From an uncultured Blautia sp. (GTDB lineage: Bacteria > Bacillota > Clostridia > Lachnospirales > Lachnospiraceae), in assembly GCA_934364795.1 (NCBI GenBank), contig CAKRMK010000003.1, positions 1 to 64,000 of the forward strand: a stretch of 64,000 bases of DNA, written 5' to 3'. Below are positions 1 through 8,042 of the stretch, piece after piece. Under the pieces are notes generated by a model. That model was not told the origin of the DNA. It saw nothing but the letters and a program-made list of their open reading frames with translations, and did no database searches. Each line of letters starts with the position of its first letter. Within the stretch, counting starts at the first letter, position 1. The translations under genes were made by a program, and so were the position numbers.

Positions 1-233
1 AAGTGTTTGATGTACTCAAGACAACCAACTAGCTTAGTTATCTCTCGTCATTACTGTTTTTAAAGTTCATTCTCTTAGAATGGAAGTCCGATTCTTGTGA
101 ATCGAACCGCAATTCACACCAGATTCGACTTCGTCTCATCAAGTGTTCATTGTGTATAAAGAAATTTTCGAGAATCGTATGTGTTTCACTGTTTAGTTAT
201 CAAGGTTGTTCGCTGTCAGCTCTTTGCGACAGC
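1..233 (-). other. Probable rRNA operon leader (5' part of transcript)
   Basis: This stretch lies downstream of three strong tandem promoters that fire leftwards and holds no credible protein. Reading the minus strand, positions 213-189 carry a sequence close to the ACCTTGATAACTAAACAG type found in Firmicute rrn leaders and 16S-23S spacers, where it belongs to antitermination and processing regions. A hairpin around TGTGAATTGCGGTTCGATTCACA (split over 100-120) follows. No 16S sequence is reached before the window ends at base 1, so the rRNA identity is inferred from the promoter arrangement and the leader-like motif. A tRNA operon is the alternative. Confidence 0.55.
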
Positions 234-239
234 TTGTTT

Positions 240-268
240 ACTTTATCATATCTTTCAAATCTTGTCAA
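240..268 (-). promoter_or_regulatory. Tandem stable-RNA promoter P1 (proximal)
   Basis: On the minus strand there is a perfect -35 TTGACA (268-263), a 17-base spacer and a -10 TAAAGT (245-240). The expected start is near 233. It is the copy nearest the leader and shares the stretch around the -10 with P2. Confidence 0.75.
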
Positions 269-343
269 GAACTTTTTTCAAAAGTTTTTTGAGATTTTTA
301 AGATCTTTCTAAAGTTTTTGTCATTCATTCAAGCGACTTAAGT

Positions 344-372
344 ACTTTATCATACTTTCAAATGCTTGTCAA
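344..372 (-). promoter_or_regulatory. Tandem stable-RNA promoter P2 (middle)
   Basis: On the minus strand, -35 TTGACA (372-367), a 17-base spacer and -10 TAAAGT (349-344). The core is nearly identical to P1 and lies exactly 104 bp upstream of it. An A-rich tract upstream (about 373-405) could act as an UP element. Confidence 0.75.
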
Positions 373-409
373 CAACTTTTTTATTTTCTTTTTTCAAATC
401 TTCCTGATT

Positions 410-446
410 GAGAAAAAGAAAATCTCACTTCGTTTGAAGCGAGATT
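410..446 (-). terminator. Rho-independent terminator after the CvpA-like gene
   Basis: On the minus strand, arms AATCTCGCTTC (446-436) and GAAGTGAGATT (431-421) pair with a four-base loop, followed by TTCTTTTTCTC. It should stop transcripts coming from the CvpA-like gene. Transcripts started at P3 begin within the first arm and would not form the full stem. Confidence 0.7.
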
Positions 447-447
447 T

Positions 448-476
448 AGTATATCATCGACGTTTTATTTCGTCAA
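448..476 (-). promoter_or_regulatory. Tandem stable-RNA promoter P3 (distal)
   Basis: On the minus strand, -35 TTGACG (476-471), a 17-base spacer and -10 TATACT (453-448). It is 104 bp from P2, the same step as P2 to P1. Upstream (477-520) is strongly A/T-tract rich. Its predicted start (about 441) falls inside the terminator hairpin at 446-421. Confidence 0.65.
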
Positions 477-530
477 CCCTTTTTTTTCAATTTTTTACAT
501 TTTTTTCAAATTCCCCCTTTTTTTGTATTG

Positions 531-1241
531 TCATGAATAAAACACGTTCATAAATACTTTCACGAATATGTCTTCATTATATAAAAAATTCAGGAAAGTA
601 TCCTTTTGTACCAACGCCATTCCTGTTTTTCCTATCTGGGTATTGCACAGTAATGTAAGAATCAGCAGAGCGATCCAGATAAAAATCACGCATTTTCCCA
701 GCCCCACAACTGCACCAGCCAGTTTGTTTACGCCATGAATAACAGGAAGATTGGACAATATATTCAAAATATATCCAAGCAGTTTTATCACCACAACTGA
801 TAGCACATATGATAGCAAAAAAGAAATTCCATTTACTGCCATGGTTGCCAACGAGTCTGAAATATATTCTGTAAATGTATTTACCGCCAGATAACGGTAT
901 GTTTCTGCCGTATTATTTTCCTTAAGCTTATTTTTCAGCAAATCAGGAATGTTAAGATTTTCAACAATCTGGCTTTGTTCTGTCCGGTCTACACTTTTGC
1001 GATTCCCAGTCTGGCTTTCCACAAATTCCTGTGAACTTTGCTGCACAGTTGTATACAAAGGTGTATATTCTCTTAAAAAGCTATTTACATATGGATTGAT
1101 CACCCAAACCAACAGAAATGAAAGTATCATAAAGAAAGCAGAAACTACTTCTTTTACAAATCCTTTCCGAAAGCCCAGGACACACGCAGCAATGAGCAGT
1201 CCTGCGGCACAAAGTCCCAGCCAGGTCCAGCTTATCTCCAT
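531..1241 (-). CDS. CvpA family membrane protein
   Basis: This 236-residue membrane protein resembles the CvpA/colicin V production family, a widespread family of integral membrane proteins whose molecular role is not settled. The N-terminus has two hydrophobic segments separated by the short basic stretch GFRKGFVKE, typical of CvpA. Further membrane segments lie in the second half, and a hydrophilic loop of about 60 residues sits between. Two in-frame ATGs are possible. The first (1247) directly abuts the GAGGAG ribosome-binding site, so the second, six bases downstream, is chosen. It ends the leftward run LysM protein - DUF5711 protein - CvpA and is followed by a terminator. Confidence 0.75.
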   Translation of the reverse strand: MEISWTWLGLCAAGLLIAACVLGFRKGFVKEVVSAFFMILSFLLVWVINPYVNSFLREYTPLYTTVQQSSQEFVESQTGNRKSVDRTEQSQIVENLNIPDLLKNKLKENNTAETYRYLAVNTFTEYISDSLATMAVNGISFLLSYVLSVVVIKLLGYILNILSNLPVIHGVNKLAGAVVGLGKCVIFIWIALLILTLLCNTQIGKTGMALVQKDTFLNFLYNEDIFVKVFMNVFYS

Positions 1242-1265
1242 TTTCATCTCCTCACTGATTTCTCT

Positions 1266-2510
1266 TTAACTGAGTTTTATCACATTTACACCGGTATCAA
1301 GGACCAGCAAGTACTTATTCCAGCCAAATTTGAAGAAATCTTTAACTGTTCCATCTATATTTCCAAAATATTTCTCTGTACCATTTTTATTCAGCACACA
1401 TATCTGAGAACTGTTATACATTACAATATAGCCATCACTCATTCGGATTGTAGAATACGGAATATTAAAATCCTTACTGAATTTCAGTTTACCGCTTGTA
1501 GAATAAACCTGCATCGTATACAGCTTATCCTTACTGTCATTCTTAAATACCAGACCTATGGTATCTTCATCATAAAAAGTGCTGACAATTTCTTTTTCTA
1601 CTTTGATGGTCTGTGTCTCTTTTGGTATCTGACGTCCTGAATATAAAGTAAATCCATCATCGCGAAGAGCCAGTGCACTACTTCCCAGATATTGGATCTG
1701 TGGAACTACAACGCCCTCATAAGTATAGCCACTTACAATACGGTCGTCTTCATTTTGCCCCACTTCTCCAAAATTATAAAATGCCACATAGCTGGTAGTT
1801 TCACTGCCATCCACATATTGATATGCAACCATCATCACAACGCCATTATCTGCCACAGCAACATCCATGGGATACCCGGGATCCTGGATATTGGTCTGAT
1901 TCTCTGCAATCAGGCTTCCATCAAGATTATAAAAATTGATCCAGGTATGATCCCCGCCATCTAATATTGCTGCTGCCATACCGCTCTTGGAAACCTTCGC
2001 TTTTACAATACTGTAGGAAGTGGTAACGGAACCGGTAATTCCATTCTTATCAAGAAATACCATAGCGGTTCCATCTTTATCTGCAATTACAGCACTGTCA
2101 CCACACACATCTGCAACCGGATTATGCATTTGGTAAGTTTCAGACCACACAGTCTCCAGATTTTTGTTTACAAGAGAAACCTCGTCTGAACTGTACCGCA
2201 AAATCTTCCCGCTAAGATTTGTATATTGCGTCGCAACGGTATCCTCCTGCTCGCTTGTTCGCAGGATTTTATAATCATGATACGTCCTGCTTTGCCAGAA
2301 AAAAGTGCCAAGCAAAATAATTATTACAGCAGCCAGAGCCAAAGCAACAGGCCTAAGCACCGCCTTTCGCTTCCGGATGGCTGCTTTGATTTTCTTCCTT
2401 GAAGCAGCATTACTGTGACCACCAGCCTGAACCTTTTCAAGATGATGTTTTTCTGCCATAAGACGTTTCCGTCTTAGCTTTTTTCTTAAATTTTTAAATG
2501 TATTTGCCAT
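1266..2510 (-). CDS. DUF5711 family protein, membrane-anchored beta-propeller-like
   Basis: A 414-residue protein of the DUF5711 type, common in Lachnospiraceae and of unknown function. The first 50 residues are very basic (repeated RK-rich stretches), then one membrane segment (about 52-72, LALAAVIIILLGTFFW), then a long extracytoplasmic part. That part consists of repeated beta-strand units such as SGKILRYSSDEVSLVNKN and KLYTMQVYSTSGKLKF, which resemble a WD40/PQQ-like propeller. It lies 18-24 bases upstream of the CvpA-like gene and probably shares its transcript. The basic N-terminus suggests the short inside portion could touch nucleic acid or phospholipid, but this is only a guess. Confidence 0.7.
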   Translation of the reverse strand: MANTFKNLRKKLRRKRLMAEKHHLEKVQAGGHSNAASRKKIKAAIRKRKAVLRPVALALAAVIIILLGTFFWQSRTYHDYKILRTSEQEDTVATQYTNLSGKILRYSSDEVSLVNKNLETVWSETYQMHNPVADVCGDSAVIADKDGTAMVFLDKNGITGSVTTSYSIVKAKVSKSGMAAAILDGGDHTWINFYNLDGSLIAENQTNIQDPGYPMDVAVADNGVVMMVAYQYVDGSETTSYVAFYNFGEVGQNEDDRIVSGYTYEGVVVPQIQYLGSSALALRDDGFTLYSGRQIPKETQTIKVEKEIVSTFYDEDTIGLVFKNDSKDKLYTMQVYSTSGKLKFSKDFNIPYSTIRMSDGYIVMYNSSQICVLNKNGTEKYFGNIDGTVKDFFKFGWNKYLLVLDTGVNVIKLS

Positions 2511-2530
2511 ATTTTAACCTTACCTTGTAT

Positions 2531-2556
2531 AAAATTCCTTTTATCCCTAACATCAT
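2531..2556. repeat. Fragment matching the end of the hairpin repeat at 7797-8010
   Basis: These 26 bases match 7978-8003 at 24 positions (AAAATTCCTTTT then CCCTAACATCAT, differing only at two central bases). They probably represent one terminal piece of the same intergenic repeat family. Confidence 0.6.
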
Positions 2557-2571
2557 CATTACATCATTTTG

Positions 2572-2580
2572 ATTATAACA
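2572..2580 (-). promoter_or_regulatory. Extended -10 promoter for the DUF5711-CvpA genes
   Basis: The minus strand reads TGTTATAAT, an extended -10 element, 62 bases ahead of the DUF5711 start. No good -35 is seen at 17 bases. The 5' untranslated region would include the short repeat fragment at 2531-2556. Confidence 0.45.
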
Positions 2581-2617
2581 CAACCGTTCCTGTTTGAAAA
2601 AGGCTTTCTTCAAGATA

Positions 2618-4099
2618 TTATGGCAATATAATTGTTTCTCCCGGATAAATAACCTGATTTTCTGTAAGATTGTTTAAACGGCAGATTTCCGAAATCTCAT
2701 CCATATTTCCATAGTGGGAAATACTGATCTGGTATAAAGTATCTCCTGGTTTTATTACATATGTCTCATAAACGTCATCTGAAGATACACTTTCACTTTT
2801 TTTCTCCTTTCTGGCATCTGCCTCTTGTGGAAATCCATCTATAGAATCAGTTTCCTGCACTGCTGTTTCTTCCTCTGTCTGCTCTGTTCCCTTCTGCTGT
2901 GCTTCTGTTGTTTCATTTTCTTCTTGCTCCGTTGTTTCCTGTACTGCTGAATTTTCTGTATTGTTTTGTGTGTTTGTATCTATTTCTTGTATACTTTCAA
3001 TTCTTTCATTATTATCATTTTTGTTGCTTTCATCCTCATTTTTTTCCGACTTATCGTATTCTACATCTTCTTTGGAAAACACACCCGCTGTATTTTGTAT
3101 TTTGCTTTCTCCATTTTCTGTACTTTCATCTACCTGTGTGTTTTCAACTGTTTGTACACTTTCATCTATTTGTGTCCCTCCATCTGTTTGTGTACTTCCA
3201 TCTGTTTGTGCACTTCCAATTGTTTTTGTACTTTTGTCTGAAATCACAGTCGCAGAAGATTCTATACTTCTGTCCTGTATTTTTTTATAATTCCGGTAAA
3301 AACCATTTCCAACTGCCAGCAGCGCAAGGATGAGACAGGCCGTTGCTGCATACGAAAAAACAGAGGTATGCTCCATTTCTTTCTGGGGCTCTTCCTCTGT
3401 TTTTCCCGTTTTCCCTGTTTTTTCCACTTTTTTATTCCGGATAATTTTCCTGAAAGAAATAACTGCCTCGTCCTCAACTTTTTCAGTTTCCTCCCTGGTC
3501 AATTCCTGCTTCTTTTCAATCATATATTCCTGCATCTGCGGATTTTTTTCGTAATAGATATAATATCCACGCTGCTTTGCCATGGCACCATTTTCATATA
3601 AAAAAAAGGCATCCTCACGCTCTGTAGGTTCCATAAGCATCAGTACTTTTTCGCCTCCGAAATGCCTCAAATGGACTTGTGTAAGTAATTCTCCCGCTTC
3701 CAGATACATCTGCGGTCTTGAAAAAAACCATCCTGTAACTTCCTGGTCCGGAAAATATTTTATCTGGTTCTCCTGTATCTTTTCCCATATTTTTTCAGAA
3801 AATTCAATATGCTCGGCTGTAACCTCCATATCTTCAGCAATCAGTGCTCCCCTTATGAAAATATAAGTAATGCCGCTGTCCCATTTGGTTTCTCCTGTAA
3901 ATACAGCAACACCGCATACTTCCTTGCTATGGCTTTTTTGATCAGCAAGTCTCCCCAGAAAAGTATATACATAATCCTCGATATAAATCCGGACATTTCC
4001 ACCTGCCAGTCCGATCTGACGTATATTTCGCGGTACATGAAATATATTTTCTCCCGCATTTGCCTCCTGTTTTTCTTCTTTGTAAACAACTTCTATCAT
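2618..4099 (-). CDS. LysM protein with a degenerate MPN/JAMM-like N-terminal domain
   Basis: A 493-residue protein in four parts. Residues about 40-185 resemble an MPN/JAMM (JAB) fold: EVCGVAVFTG holds the usual glutamate (E60), and GWFFSRP (123-129) aligns with the metal-site GWxHSHP motif but has Phe and Arg in place of both histidines. So the peptidase site appears lost. One membrane segment follows (about 247-265), then some 180 residues of low-complexity Thr/Gln/Glu with imperfect TQTDGS-like repeats. The last 47 residues form a LysM peptidoglycan-binding domain (YVIKPGDTLYQIS). The topology suggests the MPN-like part is cytoplasmic and LysM is in the wall. The start is supported by the ribosome site AAGGGGTG. 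The MPN call is by motif only. Confidence 0.65.
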   Translation of the reverse strand: MIEVVYKEEKQEANAGENIFHVPRNIRQIGLAGGNVRIYIEDYVYTFLGRLADQKSHSKEVCGVAVFTGETKWDSGITYIFIRGALIAEDMEVTAEHIEFSEKIWEKIQENQIKYFPDQEVTGWFFSRPQMYLEAGELLTQVHLRHFGGEKVLMLMEPTEREDAFFLYENGAMAKQRGYYIYYEKNPQMQEYMIEKKQELTREETEKVEDEAVISFRKIIRNKKVEKTGKTGKTEEEPQKEMEHTSVFSYAATACLILALLAVGNGFYRNYKKIQDRSIESSATVISDKSTKTIGSAQTDGSTQTDGGTQIDESVQTVENTQVDESTENGESKIQNTAGVFSKEDVEYDKSEKNEDESNKNDNNERIESIQEIDTNTQNNTENSAVQETTEQEENETTEAQQKGTEQTEEETAVQETDSIDGFPQEADARKEKKSESVSSDDVYETYVIKPGDTLYQISISHYGNMDEISEICRLNNLTENQVIYPGETIILP

Positions 4100-4273
4100 G
4101 CTTACATCACCCCTTCGGGTATCAGAATAACACAGGTAAATTGCGGATTTTAGCGTAATATAAGAGCTGTTTTACAGAATTTAACGACAGTTTTTGCATA
4201 GTGCATATTCTTAACAGATATGGGATAAGATGGATTATAAGCACAACAAAGCCTTTGAAAATAGGAGATATCT

Positions 4274-4807
4274 ATGCCATTTTATATTAATACAAGAAAT
4301 GAAAATTCTCATAAAGAAATTGCCCGTCTGTTAGAAAAATGTATCCGGCGGAATAAAAAGGACTGGTCTGAAATCGTATTTTTGTGTATCGGAAGTGACC
4401 GGGTAACAGGCGACTGTCTTGGCCCTTATGTAGGATATCGCTTAAGTCAGTATCAGCTTCCCGGAATTTCTGTTTATGGTACTCTGAATCAGCCTGTTCA
4501 CGCAGTTAATCTGGAGCATATGACCGAGTTTATCACTTTGCATCATCCTGCGGCTCTGGTTATTGCTGTAGACGCTTCCCTGGGCGAAAAAGAGCATCTG
4601 GGATACGTCACCATCGGAAATGGTTCCCTTTATCCAGGAGCCGCTGTTCAAAAAGAGCTGCCGCCTGTTGGAGATATTTATATTACAGGAATTGTAAATA
4701 TTTCCGGGATTCTGGAATATCTCACCTTACAGACCACCCGACTTTCTACTGTAATCTCTCTGGCAGATACAATCACGCAGGGGATTCTGGGCAGTTTTTC
4801 CATGTAA
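4274..4807 (+). CDS. yyaC: Spore protease YyaC
   Basis: This 177-residue protein matches YyaC (DUF1256), a Gpr-related protein of endospore formers. Seen motifs are FLCIGSDRVTGDCLGP near residue 36, ALVIAVDASLG in the middle and GIVNISGILEYLTLQTTRL near the end, at the usual length. The start ATG is preceded by GGAGAT at good spacing. It is transcribed alone and divergently from the LysM gene, and shares a bidirectional terminator with the transketolase operon. Expression is expected under a forespore sigma factor, but no convincing box was found. It is good evidence that the organism sporulates. Confidence 0.88.
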   Translation: MPFYINTRNENSHKEIARLLEKCIRRNKKDWSEIVFLCIGSDRVTGDCLGPYVGYRLSQYQLPGISVYGTLNQPVHAVNLEHMTEFITLHHPAALVIAVDASLGEKEHLGYVTIGNGSLYPGAAVQKELPPVGDIYITGIVNISGILEYLTLQTTRLSTVISLADTITQGILGSFSM

Positions 4808-4947
4808 ACAGGCTCAGGCTACGGCAACTGAATCCAGACGGAATATACCGCAAAGTGAGGCGTGCAGATTGAAGGAATGATTTTGGAGACACGCTCTAAT
4901 GCAGAGTTCTCCCATGCAGCGGATCGCTTCATGCGACATCTGCATAA

Positions 4948-4990
4948 AAATAAAGCGAACAGAACTTTTTCCTTTCTGTCCGCTTTATTT
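4948..4990. terminator. Bidirectional terminator between yyaC and transketolase genes
   Basis: AAATAAAGCG (4948-4957) pairs with CGCTTTATTT (4981-4990), with inner ACAGAA/TTCTGT pairing and A/T tracts on both sides. It can serve both converging transcripts. The upstream bases 4808-4947 show no gene. Confidence 0.8.
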
Positions 4991-5039
4991 TAAATTTGCA
5001 TCATTTTATTGCTGCAAAACCAGGATTCAAAAAACTAAA

Positions 5040-5978
5040 TCAGATAAATGCTTTAATCTGTTTGTAAATACCAGCTGCGTCAAGACCATATTTCTCAAGA
5101 AGAGCTACAGCCGGTCCAGATTCGCCGTAAACATCGTTAATACCAATACGTTTAACCGGTACAGGAGCCTTTTCAGCCAGGCATTCGCATACAGCACCGC
5201 CAAGGCCACCGATAATAGAATGTTCCTCAACAGTTACAACTTTGCCAGTCTCTTTTGCTGCTGCAACTACCAGTTCTTCGTCAAGAGGCTTGATAGTATG
5301 GATATTGATTACTTTTGCTTCGATTCCCTCTTCTGCAAGCTTTGCAGCTGCCTCAAGAGACGGAGCTACACAAAGTCCGTTGGCAATAATGGTAAGATCT
5401 TTTCCCTCACGGAGAACAATACCTTTACCAAGCTCAAATTTATAATCCGGGTTGTCATTGATAACCGGGACAGCAAGACGGCCAAATCTCATGTATACAG
5501 GGCCTACATGCTCATAAGCTGCTTCAACCATAGCCTTTGCTTCGATATCATCAGACGGGCATGCAACAACCATTCCCGGGATTGTACGCATAAGTGCAAA
5601 ATCTTCGCAGCACTGATGTGTAGCGCCATCTTCACCAACGGAAATTCCGCCGTGAGTAGCACCAATCTTAACATTCAGCTTAGGATATCCAACAGAGTTG
5701 CGAACCTGCTCAAAAGCACGGCCTGCTGCAAACATTGCAAATGTACTTGCAAAAGGAACTTTACCTGTAGTTGCAAGTCCAGCTGCGATTCCCATCATAT
5801 TGCACTCTGCAATACCGCAGTCAATGTGACGCTCTGGAAAAGCCTTTTTGAAAATTCCGGTCTGGGTAGCTGCAGCAAGGTCAGCATCCAGAACGATCAG
5901 ATCCTCATGTTTCTTTCCAAGTTCTACAAGAGCATTGCCATAGCTGGCTCTTGTTGCAATCTTCTTTACTTCTGACAT
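5040..5978 (-). CDS. Transketolase, C-terminal subunit
   Basis: 312 residues covering the pyrimidine-binding and C-terminal domains of transketolase, as found when the enzyme is split in two genes. It carries the thiamine-activating glutamate in CGIAECNM (E58), the stretch HGGISVGEDGATHQ near 109-122 and the C-terminal VEEHSIIGGLGG. With the N-terminal subunit it transfers two-carbon units in the non-oxidative pentose phosphate pathway. Its start overlaps the end of the N-terminal subunit gene by 13 bases, so the two are translationally coupled and made in equal amounts. It ends the fsa-transketolase operon. Confidence 0.92.
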   Translation of the reverse strand: MSEVKKIATRASYGNALVELGKKHEDLIVLDADLAAATQTGIFKKAFPERHIDCGIAECNMMGIAAGLATTGKVPFASTFAMFAAGRAFEQVRNSVGYPKLNVKIGATHGGISVGEDGATHQCCEDFALMRTIPGMVVACPSDDIEAKAMVEAAYEHVGPVYMRFGRLAVPVINDNPDYKFELGKGIVLREGKDLTIIANGLCVAPSLEAAAKLAEEGIEAKVINIHTIKPLDEELVVAAAKETGKVVTVEEHSIIGGLGGAVCECLAEKAPVPVKRIGINDVYGESGPAVALLEKYGLDAAGIYKQIKAFI

Positions 5979-6805
5979 AATGCTTCACCTACCTTCTCCA
6001 AATCTGCCATAGCCTGTGCGTATTCTTCGTCATTAGGAGCTTTTCCATGCCATCCTACCTGATTCTCCATGAAAGATACTCCTTTACCTTTTACAGTTTT
6101 CATAACGATTGCTGTAGGCATTCCTTTGGTAGCTTTTGCTTCGTCAAAAGCAGCACGAAGCTGTGCCATATCATTTCCATCTGCAACATTGATTACATGG
6201 AAATTAAAGGCTTCAAACTTCTTGTCGATCGGATACGGAGAGCATACATCTTCTACTTTACCATCGATCTGCAGACCATTGTTATCAACAATTACTACAA
6301 GATTATCCAGCTTTCTTGCGCCTGCAAACATGGCAGCTTCCCAAACCTGTCCTTCCTGGATCTCACCATCTCCAAGAAGTGTATATACACGGTAGCTGTC
6401 ATTACTTAATTTTGCAGAAAGAGCCATTCCTACTGCTGCGGAAATTCCCTGTCCAAGAGAACCGCTTGACATATCAACACCTGGGATATGCTTCATATCC
6501 GGATGTCCCTGAAGGTAAGAACCAAGGTGACGAAGTGTTACCAGGTCTTCTTTCGGGAAATAGCCCCTCTGGGCAAGTACGGAATACAGTCCCGGTGCTG
6601 TGTGGCCTTTGGAAAGGACAAAACGGTCGCGGTCTGCTTTCTTCGGATCCTTAGGATCTACATTCATTTCCTCAAAATAAAGATATGTGAATACATCTGC
6701 TGCTGACAAAGATCCACCCGGATGTCCGGCTTTAGCAGCATGCAGTGCAGTTACGATGCCCTTGCGGACTTCGTTTGCAATTTTCTGAAGCTCTAAATTC
6801 TCCAT
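5966..6805 (-). CDS. Transketolase, N-terminal (TPP-binding) subunit
   Basis: 279 residues corresponding to the thiamine diphosphate-binding half of transketolase. Visible landmarks are GHPGGSLS (27-34), SKGH (65-68) and the cofactor motif GDGEIQEGQ (145-153) with NN about 30 residues on (DNNG). The start is supported by AAGGAGAG. It pairs with the downstream C-terminal subunit to form the active enzyme. The transaldolase gene lies 62 bases upstream on the same strand, so the set handles sugar-phosphate interconversion together. Confidence 0.92.
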   Translation of the reverse strand: MENLELQKIANEVRKGIVTALHAAKAGHPGGSLSAADVFTYLYFEEMNVDPKDPKKADRDRFVLSKGHTAPGLYSVLAQRGYFPKEDLVTLRHLGSYLQGHPDMKHIPGVDMSSGSLGQGISAAVGMALSAKLSNDSYRVYTLLGDGEIQEGQVWEAAMFAGARKLDNLVVIVDNNGLQIDGKVEDVCSPYPIDKKFEAFNFHVINVADGNDMAQLRAAFDEAKATKGMPTAIVMKTVKGKGVSFMENQVGWHGKAPNDEEYAQAMADLEKVGEALCQK

Positions 6806-6867
6806 TATAAACTCTCCTTATTGTTTTCCATGATACACAGATTGCGACAAACAATTCTATCTATCAA

Positions 6868-7521
6868 TTATTCACCAAATACAGCTTTATAGTCATTCTG
6901 GAATTTTACGATTCCGGCATCTGTCAGAGGATGATGGATCATCTGCTCAAGTACTTTAAATGGTACAGTTGCAATGTCAGCACCTGCAAGAGCACACTGT
7001 GTTACATGCATTGGGTGACGTACACTTGCTGCAATGATCTCTGTATCAATACCTGCAACAGCAAACATATCAGCGATCTGGCGGATTAATTCTACACCGT
7101 CTGTGGAAATATCGTCAAGTCTTCCAAGGAACGGGGATACATATGTAGCACCGGCTCTTGCTGCCAGAAGTGCCTGGTTTGCACTGAAGATAAGAGTTAC
7201 GTTTGTCTTGATTCCTTCTTTGGAAAGAACCTTGACAGCCTTCAGACCTTCACCGGTCATAGGAATTTTAACTACCATATTCGGATGGATTTTGGCAATC
7301 TCACGTCCCTCACGGATCATTCCCTCTGCGTCTGTTGTGGTAGCTTTTACTTCGCCGCTGATAGGTCCGTCAACGATTTCTGTGATCTCTTTGATTACTT
7401 CGTTAAAATCTCTTCCCTCTTTTGCGATCAGAGATGGGTTTGTGGTTACACCACAGATAATTCCCATATCATTTGCTGCTTTAATGTCCTCAACCTTTGC
7501 TGTGTCAATAAAAAATTTCAT
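6868..7521 (-). CDS. fsa: Transaldolase / fructose-6-phosphate aldolase (MipB/TalC type)
   Basis: 217 residues, the short TalC/MipB subfamily of class I aldolases. The Schiff-base lysine is K85 in [10 protein letters not shown]. The N-terminus [13 protein letters not shown] and the middle GVTTNPSLI are characteristic. Members act either as transaldolase or as fructose-6-phosphate aldolase. Placement ahead of the two transketolase subunit genes favours transaldolase in the pentose phosphate pathway. The ribosome site AGGAGG precedes the ATG. A TTGACC/TATAAT promoter and two AT palindromes lie upstream. Confidence 0.9.
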   Translation of the reverse strand: MKFFIDTAKVEDIKAANDMGIICGVTTNPSLIAKEGRDFNEVIKEITEIVDGPISGEVKATTTDAEGMIREGREIAKIHPNMVVKIPMTGEGLKAVKVLSKEGIKTNVTLIFSANQALLAARAGATYVSPFLGRLDDISTDGVELIRQIADMFAVAGIDTEIIAASVRHPMHVTQCALAGADIATVPFKVLEQMIHHPLTDAGIVKFQNDYKAVFGE

Positions 7522-7585
7522 GATCTTTTCCTCCTGAATTTGCTTGTATTTTTGATTTTTTGGTTACGCTCATTCGCATGATTTC

Positions 7586-7613
7586 ATTATATCAAACTTC
7601 ATTTACAGGTCAA
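7586..7613 (-). promoter_or_regulatory. Promoter of the transaldolase-transketolase operon
   Basis: The minus strand shows -35 TTGACC (7613-7608), a 16-base spacer and -10 TATAAT (7591-7586), about 65 bases before the fsa start. Confidence 0.65.
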
Positions 7614-7624
7614 GACGTCTGAAT

Positions 7625-7670
7625 TTTATTAATAAATTTTCAATTAATAATTTTTATTTTTATTAATAAA
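7625..7670. promoter_or_regulatory. Twin AT palindromes, candidate operator
   Basis: The perfect palindrome TTTATTAATAAA occurs at 7625-7636 and again at 7659-7670, 34 bp apart, just upstream of the fsa -35. A related ATTAATAA lies between them. This spacing (about three helical turns) would suit a dimeric or tetrameric regulator. The bases 7671-7796 are AT-rich with no gene seen. Confidence 0.4.
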
Positions 7671-7796
7671 AATCAATTTTGTCAACATTATATCAATCAA
7701 TTTTTCATAATATTAAATAAGGTTTTTCAGATATTTCCAACTATATTTTCCAGTGTTTTATTATTAATATTTTTTATCAAATCATTTATTTAATAT

Positions 7797-8010
7797 GATG
7801 ATATCAGGGGCAAAAGGTCAAAAAGCCGTTCATGCTTGCATGATAAGGCTTTTGACCTTGGGACCCGCCGAACATGAGGAAGTAGCGATTTACGCAGTAA
7901 ATCAGCGGATTCCGAATGTTCGAGAATTGTGGGAGCTGCTTTGCAGCGGAGCAATTCGTGGATATCAAGTTAGGGGCAAAATTCCTTTTGACCCTAACAT
8001 CATATGATAT
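7797..8010. repeat. Multi-hairpin intergenic repeat (MITE-like)
   Basis: A block of about 210 bp built of consecutive inverted repeats: GTCAAAA/TTTTGAC, CGAACAT/ATGTTCG around ATTTAC/GTAAAT, GAATTG/CAATTC around GCTGC/GCAGC, and TTAGGG/CCCTAA. The two ends are imperfect inverted copies (AGGGGCAAAAGG on the left; AGGGTCAAAAGG read from the right), and TGATATCAG-type sequence recurs directly at both edges. Open frames inside follow the hairpins and are not credible genes. A fragment of the right end recurs at 2531-2556. Confidence 0.7.
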
Positions 8011-8042
8011 CAGAGACAAAAACCCCAAAACGTTTATACCGC

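Noticed and set aside
4190..4230. A sporulation sigma (F/G) promoter before yyaC
   Set aside because: A GCATA-like -35 is present but no matching -10 at the right distance could be defended.
4899..5975. A 358-codon open frame antisense to the transketolase C-terminal gene
   Set aside because: It mirrors a highly conserved enzyme gene, has no ribosome site and a composition (Cys/Asn/Ser-rich) expected from the reverse strand.
7795..8028. 70- and 74-codon frames within the multi-hairpin repeat
   Set aside because: Codon content follows the inverted repeats and neither frame has a ribosome site.
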